Shown piece by piece: positions 1 through 8,746 of a stretch of DNA of 64,000 nucleotides. The position numbers were made by a program, and so were the translations under genes. Numbering within the stretch: the first letter of the stretch is position 1; each line of letters begins with the position of its first letter. The stretch is from Lachnospiraceae bacterium (GTDB lineage Bacteria; Bacillota; Clostridia; Lachnospirales; Lachnospiraceae): contig VSOC01000005.1 of assembly GCA_009774615.1 (NCBI GenBank), forward strand, positions 14,487 through 78,486, written 5' to 3'. The notes beneath the pieces were generated by a model, which worked only from the letters and a program-made list of their open reading frames with translations, was not told the origin of the DNA and did not search any database.

Positions 1-104
1 CATCTCTTTACGGATTGATTACCGAAGGTTAATGGAGACCTTCTTTAATGTTCATCTCTTTATGGATTGGCTACCAAAGGTTAATGGAGACCTTCATTCT
101 TTAT
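1..104. repeat. two tandem copies of a 52-bp repeat
   Basis: Two imperfect direct copies with a period of 52 bp begin at 1 and 53; both share CATCTCTTTA at the left and GGTTAATGGAGACCTTC further right. Each copy contains AAGGT and ACCTT arms that could form a small hairpin. The array is cut by the window edge, so the copy number is unknown. From 105 to about 250 the DNA is AT-rich and shows no gene. Confidence 0.6.
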
Positions 105-252
105 TTTTACCAACAAAATTACAAAAATATTAGTATCTGCACCTTTTCTATAAATGCCGATATGCAGTCCCGGCAGAATAATAAGAGGTTCAACCGAACT
201 TCTTACTTACATTATACTCATTTTCTACTAAATATCTACTGGCATTTTATAC

Positions 253-297
253 AAAAAACAGACAAAATCCCCAAAACATACATGTTCTGGGGATTGA
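253..297 (-). terminator. Rho-independent terminator of rplM-rpsI
   Basis: On the minus strand the arms AATCCCCAGAACAT and ATGTTTTGGGGATT (266-295) pair along their whole length, with one G-T pair, and are followed by a T-rich tail ending in TTTTTT. It lies about 15 bases past the rpsI stop. Confidence 0.9.
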
Positions 298-310
298 AAT
301 ATTCCACTTG

Positions 311-700
311 TTATCGCTTACTAAACTGCGGCGCACGGCGGGCTGCCTTTAAGCCGTATTTCTTTCTTTCTTTCATTCTTGGATCTCTGGTTAAATAGCC
401 GGCCTTCTTTAAAATCGGACGGAAATCTGCATCTGCCTGCAGAAGTGCGCGGGCAATACCGTGACGGATTGCACCGGCCTGTCCGGAAAATCCGCCGCCG
501 TGTACATTCACCGATACATCAAACTTATCGGTTGTTTCCGTTGCTACTAATGGCTGGCGAACGATAACCTTTAAGGTTTCCAAGCCTAAATATTCATCAA
601 TATCTCTTTTATTAATCGTAATTTTCCCGTTACCCGGTACTAAATAAACTCTGGCGATTGATTTTTTTCTTCTGCCTGTTCCATAACACTTGTTAGCCAT
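311..700 (-). CDS. rpsI: 30S ribosomal protein S9
   Basis: S9 sits in the head of the small subunit, where its C-terminal tail reaches the P-site tRNA. The 129-residue product has the expected N-terminus ([15 protein letters not shown]), the central [19 protein letters not shown] segment and the basic C-terminus ending in FSKR, although the family more often ends SKR after a Gln-Phe pair as here. Length is normal. The ATG at 700 is preceded by GGAGG at 8 bases. It follows rplM by 27 bases, is transcribed with it from the promoter at 1312-1340, and ends at the hairpin at 266-295. Confidence 0.97.
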   Translation of the reverse strand: MANKCYGTGRRKKSIARVYLVPGNGKITINKRDIDEYLGLETLKVIVRQPLVATETTDKFDVSVNVHGGGFSGQAGAIRHGIARALLQADADFRPILKKAGYLTRDPRMKERKKYGLKAARRAPQFSKR

Positions 701-727
701 CTTTTCTTCCTCCTTCCAACGCTTTCA

Positions 728-1156
728 TTAAAATACCAATGCTTCTGGTTTCTGTGCAGCCTGCTGGTGCTCTGGTCCTGCGTATACATGAAGCTTATCG
801 AACATGCTTCTTCCCAGAGGTCCTTTTGGAAGCATTCCCTTAACAGCTAACTCTACTACCTTCTCCGGCTTCTTAGCCATCATCTCGCGTAAAGTTGTTT
901 CCTTCATACCGCCTACATAATCAGAATGATGGTAATAAATCTTCTGATCCAATTTCTTTCCTGTTACCTTTACCTGATCTGCATTGACAACAATCACATA
1001 ATCTCCGCAATCCATGTGCGGTGTAAAAATCGGTTTATTTTTTCCTCGCAATACCTTTGCAACCTCAGAAGCTAAGCGGCCTAATGTATATCCGGTAGCA
1101 TCAACTACATACCATTTTCTTTCAATCGTCGCTGGACTGGCCATAAAACTTTTCAT
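728..1156 (-). CDS. rplM: 50S ribosomal protein L13
   Basis: L13 is an early-assembling large-subunit protein. The 142-residue product shows the family core: [19 protein letters not shown] near the N-terminus, [19 protein letters not shown], and [20 protein letters not shown] near the C-terminus. The ATG at 1156 has AGGAGG seven bases upstream. A leader of about 150 nt separates it from the consensus promoter at 1312-1340; L13 leaders that bind the protein are known in Firmicutes (Rfam L13_leader), but I could not verify that fold here. First gene of the two-gene rplM-rpsI operon. Confidence 0.97.
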   Translation of the reverse strand: MKSFMASPATIERKWYVVDATGYTLGRLASEVAKVLRGKNKPIFTPHMDCGDYVIVVNADQVKVTGKKLDQKIYYHHSDYVGGMKETTLREMMAKKPEKVVELAVKGMLPKGPLGRSMFDKLHVYAGPEHQQAAQKPEALVF

Positions 1157-1311
1157 GGTTTAACCTCCTGTAGAAATCCTGATTCATCATTTCCATTCTT
1201 TAATACAAAATCGCCCTTCGCCTAAGCGCTGGCAATTCCTCTTTATCGTCGATCAAAAACCGCTCTCCGGGGCTTTGGTAAGCGTGCTTTTGCTTAACGT
1301 CACAGTTACTT

Positions 1312-1340
1312 ATTATAGTATAGCTGCCAATCCCTGTCAA
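1312..1340 (-). promoter_or_regulatory. consensus promoter of rplM-rpsI
   Basis: On the minus strand TTGACA (1335-1340) and TATAAT (1312-1317) are separated by exactly 17 bases. Both hexamers match the sigma-A consensus perfectly, as expected for a ribosomal protein operon. The start of transcription would be near 1305. Confidence 0.93.
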
Positions 1341-1358
1341 CCTCTTTTTTCCTTATTT

Positions 1359-1469
1359 TCAGCGGTTTTCGGCGGTTTTTTCCCTGTTCTTGGCAGTTTC
1401 TTCCCTGTTTTCAGCCACTTCTTCCCCGCTCTCAGCGGTCTTTTCCCAATCTCCCACGTTTTTTTCCAT
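1359..1469 (-). CDS. small ORF encoding a 36-residue heptad-repeat peptide
   Basis: I do not recognise this peptide. An ATG lies two bases after the TGA of the J/TPR gene and opens a 36-codon frame. After MEKNVGDW the peptide is four heptads, EKTAESG, EEVAENR, EETAKNR and EKTAENR, and then a stop. The heptads are highly charged and would form a short amphipathic or coiled helix. There is no good ribosome binding site, so translation would depend on reinitiation after the upstream stop. The frame ends just before the rplM promoter. It could equally be an untranslated degenerate 21-bp repeat, although four units all keep the frame and end together at a stop. Confidence 0.35.
   Translation of the reverse strand: MEKNVGDWEKTAESGEEVAENREETAKNREKTAENR
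1362..1445 (-). repeat. four degenerate 21-bp tandem repeats
   Basis: On the minus strand four consecutive 21-bp units share the pattern GAARAAACYGCCRARAACAG with several substitutions. They lie between the J/TPR gene and the rplM promoter and keep a single reading frame (see the overlapping small ORF). Confidence 0.7.
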
Positions 1470-1471
1470 TT

Positions 1472-4366
1472 TCAAGGCGTCTGCCCTTCAATGGCTGCTG
1501 TAAGCCGGGCAATCTCCCTCGGGTAATAATCCGTTGTCCCGTACTTTCCTGCTTTCTTCATCCATTCGAGCGCCTCTGCAAGATTCCCTTTTCGTTCCTC
1601 AATCTTTGCCAGATCCTCCAGTGCCTCATAGCAATATGGGGCATTGCAGTTAAAGATCCTGCTTTCCAGCGAAACCGCCTTTTTAATCATCTCCTGGGCT
1701 TCATCAAATCTTCCTAAATGAAGAAGGACATCGGCAATTCCTTCATAGTCACAGCAGCTGGGTGCTTCCTTTTCCATATCATCCTGATAATTTTTTAACG
1801 AGATTTCGTAGCAGCGCCTTGCTTCTTCCTCATTGCCCAATGCCTCATACACCTCTCCGAGCTTCATATAGCCGTAGGTACTGTCTGCGGCAAGCTCCAC
1901 CGCCCTTTGCAGGAAAGGAAGCGCTTCCTCCTGCGCCTTTATTTCATTGGCAAGGAATTTTCCAAAAAGCCTCCAGGACTTTGCATCCGTCGGATCGGCA
2001 TCAATGGCTTTCTGATAATACTCCCGCACCTTTTCATATTCCTTGGCATCCTCATAGACCCCGGCAATCTCCCGGTAAGCGTAGGCAGTCTTGTCCGGAT
2101 ACAGTTCCATATAGCGGTTCATGCACTGCACGGCTTCGTCGTACTTCTTATTTCTGGTAAGAATATCCGAACAAATCGTCAAAAGACTCTTGTCCTGCGA
2201 CCATTTTTTCAGCATGTTTTTCGCCCATTCTTCTGCCTTTTCATTCTGATGGGTGCGCTTATACAGGCGGCAGAGATCCCGTGCAGCCTGGAGATTGCCG
2301 CTGTCTATCCCCTGTTTATAGGCAACTTCCGCCTCATCCCACTTCTTCTGCTTCTGCAGCACATCCCCCAGACCGTCCCAGGCAGCCCCATAGTTTTTAT
2401 CCTCTGCCACAGTCTTTTTAAAGTACTCTGCCGCCTCGTCAAAGCGATCCAGTTCTTCAAGTGCCCTGCCCGTGCGGTAGTTTATAAACGGATAGCTGTG
2501 CCCCTGTTCGGCAAGCAGACGGTAAACGGCAAGTTCCTCCTCATAGCGTTCCAAATCCCGCAAACAGTCTGCACGCAGGCATTGCCGCCAGAGAATGTCC
2601 CTTGCTTTAATTGCCCGGTCAATCCAGACCAGAGCTTCTTCAGGCTTATCCATATCGTAGTACACACCCGCTAATTCCTGGTATACGACGTCCGAGCCCC
2701 CGGTTACCTCGTCCAGCTGCTTTAACACCCACTCGGCTTCCTCTAATTCATCCAGCTTGCGCAGCGCCCGGGCATAGTCAAACATTACCTGAGCAGATTT
2801 AAGCCCTTTTGCGAGTAAATCTCCGGTTTCCTCTTTAATCAGTGCATAGGCATTCCGGTCAAAAAGGATTTCCGTCCGCAGATTAAAGGCTTCCAGGTGA
2901 AATTCCAGTTTGAGTGCCTTTTCACACATTTCCATTGCCTCGGCTGCCCGTTCATTGTCAGAAAGCAATTTTGCCTGGAGATAATAAAGCTGTGCGCTCT
3001 CCCCAAACCTTTCCCCGGTCTGGCAATAAAGCTCCAGGGCTTCCTCCACACGACCGGACAGCCCGCAGTCCCGTGCCATATCCAGATAAAGGGCTTCCAC
3101 ACGACCTTCCTCGTCACAGCCATCCCAGATTTCCTTGCGGTATTTCCATGCTGCCTCGTAATCCTCCAGCTCATAGCAGCTGTCTGCCATCATCATCAGC
3201 CAGCCAAGTTCCTTCCCCTCCGGCGGCTCTATAGCGCCAAGCACTTCCCGAACCTTGTCATAACGATGGGCAGTCCAGCAAATATCGGCAAATTCAAAGT
3301 CATTTCTTCCATCTTTTTCCATTTGCTGCGACAGTTCCCCGGCAATCTCGACAATCTTATCCTGAACGGAATCCCATTCCCGATGACTCAGACGGTAGCA
3401 ATGCCGGAGTGCTTTAAGCCCTTCCATAAGGCGCTTCTGTGCACAGAAAAAATCGCCCAAAAGCTGCCAGTAACCTGGATGCTCCTGGTCGCTCTCAATC
3501 AGCTTTATACACTCCTCCTCCATCATTTCCGGAGGAATTTGTTCGTCTTCCATATTGAGCGCAAGGCGCAGATACCAGTAATGGGAGTTGAAATCTTCCC
3601 CGTCAATTTCTTCCAGCCGTTTTGCCTGCTCCCAGGCTTTTTCCTGCTGCCCGGAAAGCATGAAATGACGGATGTAGAGAATCATCGAATCCGGGTGCTC
3701 TATCCCCATTGCCTGAAGCTGTGCAAGAAGGTCATCGGCTTCTTCCTTATTTCTCTCCCAAAGCGCCCGCTGAAACCGAAAATGCGTGCGGAAATATGCA
3801 TCATAGTCCAAATCGGCATTTAACGGCATACGGTCATACCGGAAAGCGTCTTCCTGCTCCAGTTTTTCCAGGAAACGATCCACAAAATCTTCCGGGAAAT
3901 GCTGCTTTAGCTCCTCCCCGGACTCCTGCCAGACAAATGTCTGGTTCATCGTTTTAAGGCAGGCCTGGGGAAGGTAAAAATGATCCATCAAAAAGCTTAA
4001 AAGTGCCCATCCCGCATCCCTCTGCGTTTCCAAATCCTGGCACACCGGGCTTGACAGCAGTTTTTCCCATTCCCCCGGCGAAATCCTCAGCGCATAATTG
4101 CCGTAAATTTTTTCTGCTTCCTTTAAAAAGTCCCGGATCTCCCGGTTATCCAGCATATCAACTTCTTTTGCCTTCCCCTCCGGCATCTCCTGGCTTGCCC
4201 GCAGAGCCGCTGCCGCCTGCAGTGCCTCCTCAAATGCCCCACGAAGCCTTCTAAAACCCTCCGGATCTTCCTCCGGGTGAAATCCCGGAAGCTTCTGCCG
4301 ATAGGCTTCCTGAATTTTTCCTTCCTCACTTGTTTCTGCTATTCCCAAAATTTCCCAGCAGTTCAT
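1472..4366 (-). CDS. J-like domain protein with a long TPR array
   Basis: The N-terminal 60 residues resemble a J domain (MNCWEILGI, then YRQKLPGFHPEEDPEGF), but the Hsp70-stimulating HPD tripeptide reads HPE, as in a family of clostridial J/TPR proteins. From roughly residue 200 to the end the protein is helical with many tetratricopeptide-type units (for example AAWDGLGDVLQKQKKWDEA and SWRLFGKFLANEIKAQEEA), suggesting a scaffold for protein-protein contacts in the cytosol. No signal peptide or membrane segment is seen. I place the start at the ATG at 4366 because it overlaps the truA stop as ATGA and is preceded by AAAGGAGAGG; a longer frame exists upstream. It is translationally coupled to truA and is the last sizeable gene of the ecf-truA operon. 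Partner and function are unknown. Confidence 0.85.
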   Translation of the reverse strand: MNCWEILGIAETSEEGKIQEAYRQKLPGFHPEEDPEGFRRLRGAFEEALQAAAALRASQEMPEGKAKEVDMLDNREIRDFLKEAEKIYGNYALRISPGEWEKLLSSPVCQDLETQRDAGWALLSFLMDHFYLPQACLKTMNQTFVWQESGEELKQHFPEDFVDRFLEKLEQEDAFRYDRMPLNADLDYDAYFRTHFRFQRALWERNKEEADDLLAQLQAMGIEHPDSMILYIRHFMLSGQQEKAWEQAKRLEEIDGEDFNSHYWYLRLALNMEDEQIPPEMMEEECIKLIESDQEHPGYWQLLGDFFCAQKRLMEGLKALRHCYRLSHREWDSVQDKIVEIAGELSQQMEKDGRNDFEFADICWTAHRYDKVREVLGAIEPPEGKELGWLMMMADSCYELEDYEAAWKYRKEIWDGCDEEGRVEALYLDMARDCGLSGRVEEALELYCQTGERFGESAQLYYLQAKLLSDNERAAEAMEMCEKALKLEFHLEAFNLRTEILFDRNAYALIKEETGDLLAKGLKSAQVMFDYARALRKLDELEEAEWVLKQLDEVTGGSDVVYQELAGVYYDMDKPEEALVWIDRAIKARDILWRQCLRADCLRDLERYEEELAVYRLLAEQGHSYPFINYRTGRALEELDRFDEAAEYFKKTVAEDKNYGAAWDGLGDVLQKQKKWDEAEVAYKQGIDSGNLQAARDLCRLYKRTHQNEKAEEWAKNMLKKWSQDKSLLTICSDILTRNKKYDEAVQCMNRYMELYPDKTAYAYREIAGVYEDAKEYEKVREYYQKAIDADPTDAKSWRLFGKFLANEIKAQEEALPFLQRAVELAADSTYGYMKLGEVYEALGNEEEARRCYEISLKNYQDDMEKEAPSCCDYEGIADVLLHLGRFDEAQEMIKKAVSLESRIFNCNAPYCYEALEDLAKIEERKGNLAEALEWMKKAGKYGTTDYYPREIARLTAAIEGQTP

Positions 4367-5919
4367 TCTTCCTCTCCTTTCAGCCATCCTTTTGCCATAA
4401 ACCATCGAGATATGGATTTTTTCACAGAAAATCCCAGTTCTTTATATAATGTATAGGCAGCAATGTTTGCATCTGAAACCTGGAGAATGACCTCCTGCTT
4501 CCCCCACGCTGCTGCCAATGCCTCACTCATTGCCAACACACGCTTTGCCAAGCCCTGTCTGCGGTAATCTTCAAACACGCCGATGCTGTCAATCAGCACC
4601 CCATTTCCCCTCTCCTCCAGCACCAAAACACCAGCCCGCTTATGGCAAAGCGCAATCCAGTACAAATGCCATTTATCATTCGCCAGCCATCCTTCTATTT
4701 CACTCTCTGTAATCGTTGCGGAATTGGGAACCGAAAAAAAGGTTTCGTTAAGCCCCCGGCAAAACAAAGAAAGTTCCGCCCTCTGCAGCGGCAAAAGCCT
4801 TACCTGCCCGCATAAATCCGCTTCCTCACTGCAGACCGGCTTTTTCACTTCCGCTTCCAAAAGCCCTGCCTGCCCGCACAAATCAGTCGCCCCGGAGCAG
4901 ACCGGCTTCTGCATTTCCAGCATTTCATGGGCAAAGGTAAATGAATAATAACCATAAGCCTTTCCAGGCACTATGCGATCGTCTTCCTTATCGCACACAT
5001 AAACCCAAGTCGCCCCGTTGCGCACAGCCTGGTGTACAAGTCGGGTCAGCAGGCGGTCAAACTCGTCCTTTTCGCAGTGATTGATAAAAAGATAGGCTTT
5101 CTTTTTTTCCGGAACCTCCGCCTGAACTAGCTGATACTCCCAGTGCTTATTTCCTCGCTTAACCACCCTCTCCAGTTCGGTTTCATAGTCCAGACGGATT
5201 AACGTAAGCCCCTTTGCGAGGAGTGTAGGGCCGGCAGCCTGCCGGTTTCTGGCATCCAGGATTTCTTCCACATGTTCCGGCGGATACAGCCCTGTCCCCA
5301 CGCGCAGAAGCGTTCCCGCAATAATTCTGACCATGTTGTAAAGGAAGCCGCTCCCGGTAATACGAATCGTCACCACATCGTCACTCCCGCGCTCAACGGT
5401 AAGATCATAAATCGTCCGCACCGTTTCCTCTGCCTGCGTCCGCACCGTACAGAAGCTCTTAAAATCATGCTCCCCGATAAGATATGAAGCCGCCCGACGC
5501 ATTGCTTTTATATCCATGGGAAAATAACAAAAATAAGTATACAGGCGTCCTACCGGCATATCAATTTTCCGGTTAAGTATTTTGTATTCATAGGTCTTCT
5601 TTGCGTTCTGCTTCCTGGGATGCCAGTTTAAAGGGACTTCACAGGAAGACTGTATCCGGATATCCTCCGGAAGCCGCTGATTTAAGGCAAAACAAATCTT
5701 CTCTGCCGGCATCCGGTTTTCGGTATCGAACACAGCCACATTGCCCAGGGCATGAACGCCGGAGTCCGTGCGGCTTGCCCCAATCACAACAATATTCTCT
5801 TTTAATAAGGAAGACAATGCATTATTTAACACGGCTTCTATCGACAGACCATTCGGCTGCATCTGCCAGCCGTGGTAGTTCGTCCCGTCATAGGCAATAA
5901 CCAGTTTTACTCTCTTCAC
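4363..5919 (-). CDS. truA: tRNA pseudouridine(38-40) synthase TruA fused to a C-terminal GNAT domain
   Basis: Residues 1 to about 250 are a complete TruA, which isomerises uridines 38-40 of the tRNA anticodon stem; the catalytic Asp is in ASRTDSGVHALG and the domain closes with NMVRIIAGTLLRVGTG. TruA usually ends near residue 245-260, but this frame runs to 518. Residues 400-518 form a GNAT acetyltransferase-like domain with an acetyl-CoA loop motif (DYRRQGLAKRVL) and a typical SDANIAAYTLYKELGF motif. Between them lies a poorly defined region with a 22-residue tandem repeat containing paired cysteines (see 4780-4908). The start is a GTG at 5919 with AAAGGGG six bases upstream. It lies 64 bases after ecfT. 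The substrate of the GNAT part is unknown. No stop interrupts the join, so the fusion looks real rather than a sequencing artefact. Confidence 0.92.
   Translation of the reverse strand: MKRVKLVIAYDGTNYHGWQMQPNGLSIEAVLNNALSSLLKENIVVIGASRTDSGVHALGNVAVFDTENRMPAEKICFALNQRLPEDIRIQSSCEVPLNWHPRKQNAKKTYEYKILNRKIDMPVGRLYTYFCYFPMDIKAMRRAASYLIGEHDFKSFCTVRTQAEETVRTIYDLTVERGSDDVVTIRITGSGFLYNMVRIIAGTLLRVGTGLYPPEHVEEILDARNRQAAGPTLLAKGLTLIRLDYETELERVVKRGNKHWEYQLVQAEVPEKKKAYLFINHCEKDEFDRLLTRLVHQAVRNGATWVYVCDKEDDRIVPGKAYGYYSFTFAHEMLEMQKPVCSGATDLCGQAGLLEAEVKKPVCSEEADLCGQVRLLPLQRAELSLFCRGLNETFFSVPNSATITESEIEGWLANDKWHLYWIALCHKRAGVLVLEERGNGVLIDSIGVFEDYRRQGLAKRVLAMSEALAAAWGKQEVILQVSDANIAAYTLYKELGFSVKKSISRWFMAKGWLKGEEE
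4780..4908 (-). repeat. 66-bp tandem repeat in the truA-GNAT linker
   Basis: Within truA, two units with a 66-bp (22-codon) period encode KPVCSGATDLCGQAGLLEAE and then KPVCSEEADLCGQVRLL. The Cys-x6-Cys spacing and DLCGQ are kept in both. This looks like a recent intragenic duplication in a flexible linker. Confidence 0.8.
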
Positions 5920-5983
5920 TCCCTGCCCCTTTCTCCGGTTTTGTTGTGCCCCTTGTCAAAAACCGGATTTAGTTTTTTTCTAT

Positions 5984-6790
5984 CTACCCCAGCGAAACAA
6001 AGCGCAGCCCGATAATCCCGGCAAAATATAGAAGAAGAAGCAGATAGGCCATCCGATCCCTTGACGCATAGTGCAGAGGCTTCATCTTCGTTCTTCCGCT
6101 TCCGCCCCGGTAACACCTGGCTTCCATAGCCATCGCCAGATCCGTAGCCCGCCGAAAAGCCGAGATAAACAGCGGCACCAAAAGAGGAATCATCGCTTTT
6201 GCCTTCTGGATCAGGTTTCCGCTCTCAAAATCAGCCCCTCTTGCCATCTGCGCCTTCATGATTTTATCCGTTTCTTCCACCAAAATCGGAATAAAACGCA
6301 GAGCGATGGACATCATCATCGAGATTTCATGCACCGGAACCCCCACCTTGTGCAGCACGCCAAGGCTTTTTTCCAGCCCGTCCGTCAGGGCATTCGGTGT
6401 TGTGGTCAATGTCATTATCGTCGAACCCAAAACCAGATAAACCAGGCGAACAGCCATAAACCCGGCCATCTTCAAGCCCTCACGGGTAATTTTAAAAATC
6501 CAGAACTGAACCAGAACCTCTCCCCGGGTTAAAAATAAATTAAAGCTGACACTGATAAGAAGAAGAAATAAAATCGCCTTAAGTCCCCTCACCATAAAGG
6601 AAAACGGAACCTTCGTCATCCGGATAACCGATGCCAGCACAACCGTTGCCAGAAGATAACCCCAGATATTATTGGAAAAAAACAAAGAAAGAATAAATAC
6701 CAGGGTTCCAAATAATTTCGTCCTGGGGTCAAGACGGTGAATCACCGAATCCACCGGATAGTACTGCCCCAATGTAATTTCTCTCAGCAT
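5984..6790 (-). CDS. ecfT: ECF transporter transmembrane protein EcfT
   Basis: EcfT is the membrane scaffold that couples the two ATPases to exchangeable vitamin-binding S components. The protein has a first segment LFGTLVFILSLFF, further hydrophobic helices, and the two cytoplasmic Ala-Arg-Gly-type motifs that contact the ATPases (AQMARGADF and MEARCYRGG). I place the start at the ATG at 6790, giving MLREITLGQYYP, because it lies two bases after the ecfA2 stop and GGGATGGGAGAAG provides a binding site; the frame is open upstream. Length is about 268 residues, normal for the family. No S component gene is adjacent, as expected for a group II system that serves several S components. Confidence 0.94.
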   Translation of the reverse strand: MLREITLGQYYPVDSVIHRLDPRTKLFGTLVFILSLFFSNNIWGYLLATVVLASVIRMTKVPFSFMVRGLKAILFLLLISVSFNLFLTRGEVLVQFWIFKITREGLKMAGFMAVRLVYLVLGSTIMTLTTTPNALTDGLEKSLGVLHKVGVPVHEISMMMSIALRFIPILVEETDKIMKAQMARGADFESGNLIQKAKAMIPLLVPLFISAFRRATDLAMAMEARCYRGGSGRTKMKPLHYASRDRMAYLLLLLYFAGIIGLRFVSLG

Positions 6791-6792
6791 AT

Positions 6793-7644
6793 TTATCTTC
6801 TCCCATCCCACGCCTTTAAAATCGCATCCCTCGCCTCTTTAACCGTGGTCAAATCAGCGCTGATCGCGGCACCGCCTTCCCGCAGTTCCTGAACAATATA
6901 GGTAATCTGCGGCGCTGCAAGCCCCATCTTTTCCAGTTCTTTATAATGAAGGAAAACCTCCCTGGGCTTTCCGTCAAAGGCCAGTTCGCCGTGGTTCATC
7001 ACCAGAAGGCGGTCGGCATACTTTGCCATATCCTCCATACTGTGGGAAACCAGGATAATGGTCATCTTATTCTGCTTATGGAGAAGAGAAATCTCGTCTA
7101 AAATCTCATCCCTGCCCCTGGGGTCTAATCCGGCGGTAGGTTCATCCAAAATCAGCACTTCCGGCTTCATCGCCAGAACCCCGGCGATAGCAACCCGGCG
7201 CTTCTGTCCTCCCGACAGTTCAAAAGGGGACTGGCGATAAAAATGCTCGTCCAAACCCACCTGCTCTAATGCCTCCTTTGCCCGGGTTTCGACTTCTTCC
7301 CTGGAAAGCCCCAGATTCTTCGGCCCAAAGCATACATCCGTAAATACGTCAATCTCAAACAACTGGTGCTCCGGATACTGAAAAACCAGACCGACCTTGC
7401 TTCGCAGAACCTTCTTGTCACAGCCTTCCCTATCGATATTCTCCCCGTTATAGGAAATCGTCCCGCTGCTTGCCTTTAATAAGCCGTTTAAGTGCTGAAT
7501 CAAGGTGGACTTGCCCGATCCGGTGTGTCCGATCAGCCCGATAAATTCCCCGTCTTCTATAGTAAAATTTACGTCCTTTAATGCATACTGTTCAAACGCC
7601 GTGCCCTGGCCGTAAATATGGTTAAGATGTTCAACTTTAATCAC
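6793..7644 (-). CDS. ecfA2: ECF transporter ATP-binding protein EcfA2
   Basis: Second ATPase of the energy-coupling module for vitamin and metal uptake. The 283-residue product has Walker [10 protein letters not shown], signature LSGGQKRR, Walker [12 protein letters not shown] and the switch histidine in VSHSMEDM. The opening [20 protein letters not shown] is typical of EcfA2 rather than EcfA1. It overlaps ecfA1 by eight bases and is followed directly by ecfT, so the three are translated as one unit. Confidence 0.95.
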   Translation of the reverse strand: MIKVEHLNHIYGQGTAFEQYALKDVNFTIEDGEFIGLIGHTGSGKSTLIQHLNGLLKASSGTISYNGENIDREGCDKKVLRSKVGLVFQYPEHQLFEIDVFTDVCFGPKNLGLSREEVETRAKEALEQVGLDEHFYRQSPFELSGGQKRRVAIAGVLAMKPEVLILDEPTAGLDPRGRDEILDEISLLHKQNKMTIILVSHSMEDMAKYADRLLVMNHGELAFDGKPREVFLHYKELEKMGLAAPQITYIVQELREGGAAISADLTTVKEARDAILKAWDGRR

Positions 7645-8515
7645 TCGCTTTTCCTCCCGTTTCTCTCAGCAATGGAAGCAGATGTTCTAAAAGTTCTTCT
7701 CTGGTCAAAATCCCGTCCGGAAGAGGCATACCGGCCTTTTTCAGTTCATAGGCCAGTTCAGTCACCTGCGGCACATCCAGACGGTAAGCTTTTAACTGTT
7801 CCACCTGAGAAAAGATCTCCCGCGGTGTTCCGTCCATAACGATTTTTCCGCCGTCCATCACAATCACCCGATCGGCATCCACCACTTCCTCCATATAGTG
7901 CGTAATCAAAAGAACAGTAATTCCCTCCTTCCGATTAAGTTCCCGCACTGTCCGAACCACTTCCTTTCGCCCGTTGGGGTCCAGCATTGCCGTTGGCTCA
8001 TCCAGGACAATACACTGCGGCTTCATCGCCATCACCCCGGCTATCGCCACCCTCTGCTTTTGTCCTCCGGAGAGCTTATTCGGGGATTTCATCCGGTAAG
8101 CACTCATCCCCACGGCCTCCAGGCTCTCATCCACCCGACGCCAGATTTCCTCGGTAGGCACACCCAGGTTTTCCGGACCAAAGCCCACATCTTCCTCCAC
8201 AATATTTCCGATAATCTGGTTATCCGGGTTCTGGAACACCATTCCTGCCGTCTTGCGCACATCCCAGATATACTTATCCTCCTTCGTATCCATATCCGAA
8301 ATCCAGACCGTCCCTTCCGTGGGCAGTAATATCCCATTAATATGCTTGGCAAATGTAGACTTTCCCGAACCGTTATGTCCCAGAACAGCCACAAAGTCCC
8401 CCTTCTTAATATCCACATCCACCTGGTCAATCGCCCGGTTTACCTCTTCCACCCTGTCTTCTTCATCCCGCCGGATATATTCAAAAATCAGCCTGCTTGC
8501 CCGTATAATTCCCAT
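7637..8515 (-). CDS. ecfA1: ECF transporter ATP-binding protein EcfA1
   Basis: First ATPase of the ECF module, which pairs with EcfA2. It has Walker [14 protein letters not shown], signature LSGGQKQR, Walker [12 protein letters not shown] and switch ITHYMEE. The N-terminus [19 protein letters not shown] matches EcfA1 of clostridia, so I choose the ATG at 8515 (GAGGAG just upstream) over a GTG four codons earlier. It is the first gene after the promoter at 8599-8627; the operon continues through ecfA2, ecfT, truA and the J/TPR gene. Confidence 0.94.
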   Translation of the reverse strand: MGIIRASRLIFEYIRRDEEDRVEEVNRAIDQVDVDIKKGDFVAVLGHNGSGKSTFAKHINGILLPTEGTVWISDMDTKEDKYIWDVRKTAGMVFQNPDNQIIGNIVEEDVGFGPENLGVPTEEIWRRVDESLEAVGMSAYRMKSPNKLSGGQKQRVAIAGVMAMKPQCIVLDEPTAMLDPNGRKEVVRTVRELNRKEGITVLLITHYMEEVVDADRVIVMDGGKIVMDGTPREIFSQVEQLKAYRLDVPQVTELAYELKKAGMPLPDGILTREELLEHLLPLLRETGGKASD

Positions 8516-8598
8516 AATGCTCCTCACTGACGCCTTTCATCTAATCGCCTGTTCCATGTTTTCATGGCTCTTTTCACGACTCCTGTTACACGTTTTCC

Positions 8599-8627
8599 AT
8601 TGTAGTAGATTATCCTCTGTTCGTCAA
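8599..8627 (-). promoter_or_regulatory. promoter of the ecfA1-ecfA2-ecfT-truA operon
   Basis: On the minus strand TTGACG (8622-8627) and TACAAT (8599-8604) are 17 bases apart. It lies just past the terminator of the upstream gene and about 85 bases before ecfA1. Confidence 0.85.
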
Positions 8628-8639
8628 GGAAAAGGACAT

Positions 8640-8670
8640 AAAAAAGGAAGCGCCCATCTCTGACACTTCC
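8640..8670 (-). terminator. Rho-independent terminator after the cell-wall-binding gene
   Basis: On the minus strand the arms GGAAGTGTC and GGCGCTTCC pair over nine bases (two G-T pairs) with loop AGAGATG and are followed by TTTTTT. It separates the cell-wall-binding gene at 8747 from the ecf operon. Confidence 0.85.
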
Positions 8671-8746
8671 CATCATTTACTCAGTTCAATGTTTTAAAAC
8701 TGCTCTGGTATCCACAAGGGTGTTTTCTAAGCCGCCCGTATTCTCC

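Noticed and set aside
1275..1526. 83-residue plus-strand frame rich in Phe/Pro
   Set aside because: It is the mirror of the 21-bp repeats and of the J/TPR gene end; it has no binding site and crosses the rplM promoter.
5916..6116. 66-residue minus-strand frame between ecfT and truA
   Set aside because: It overlaps the end of ecfT in another frame and has no recognisable sequence.
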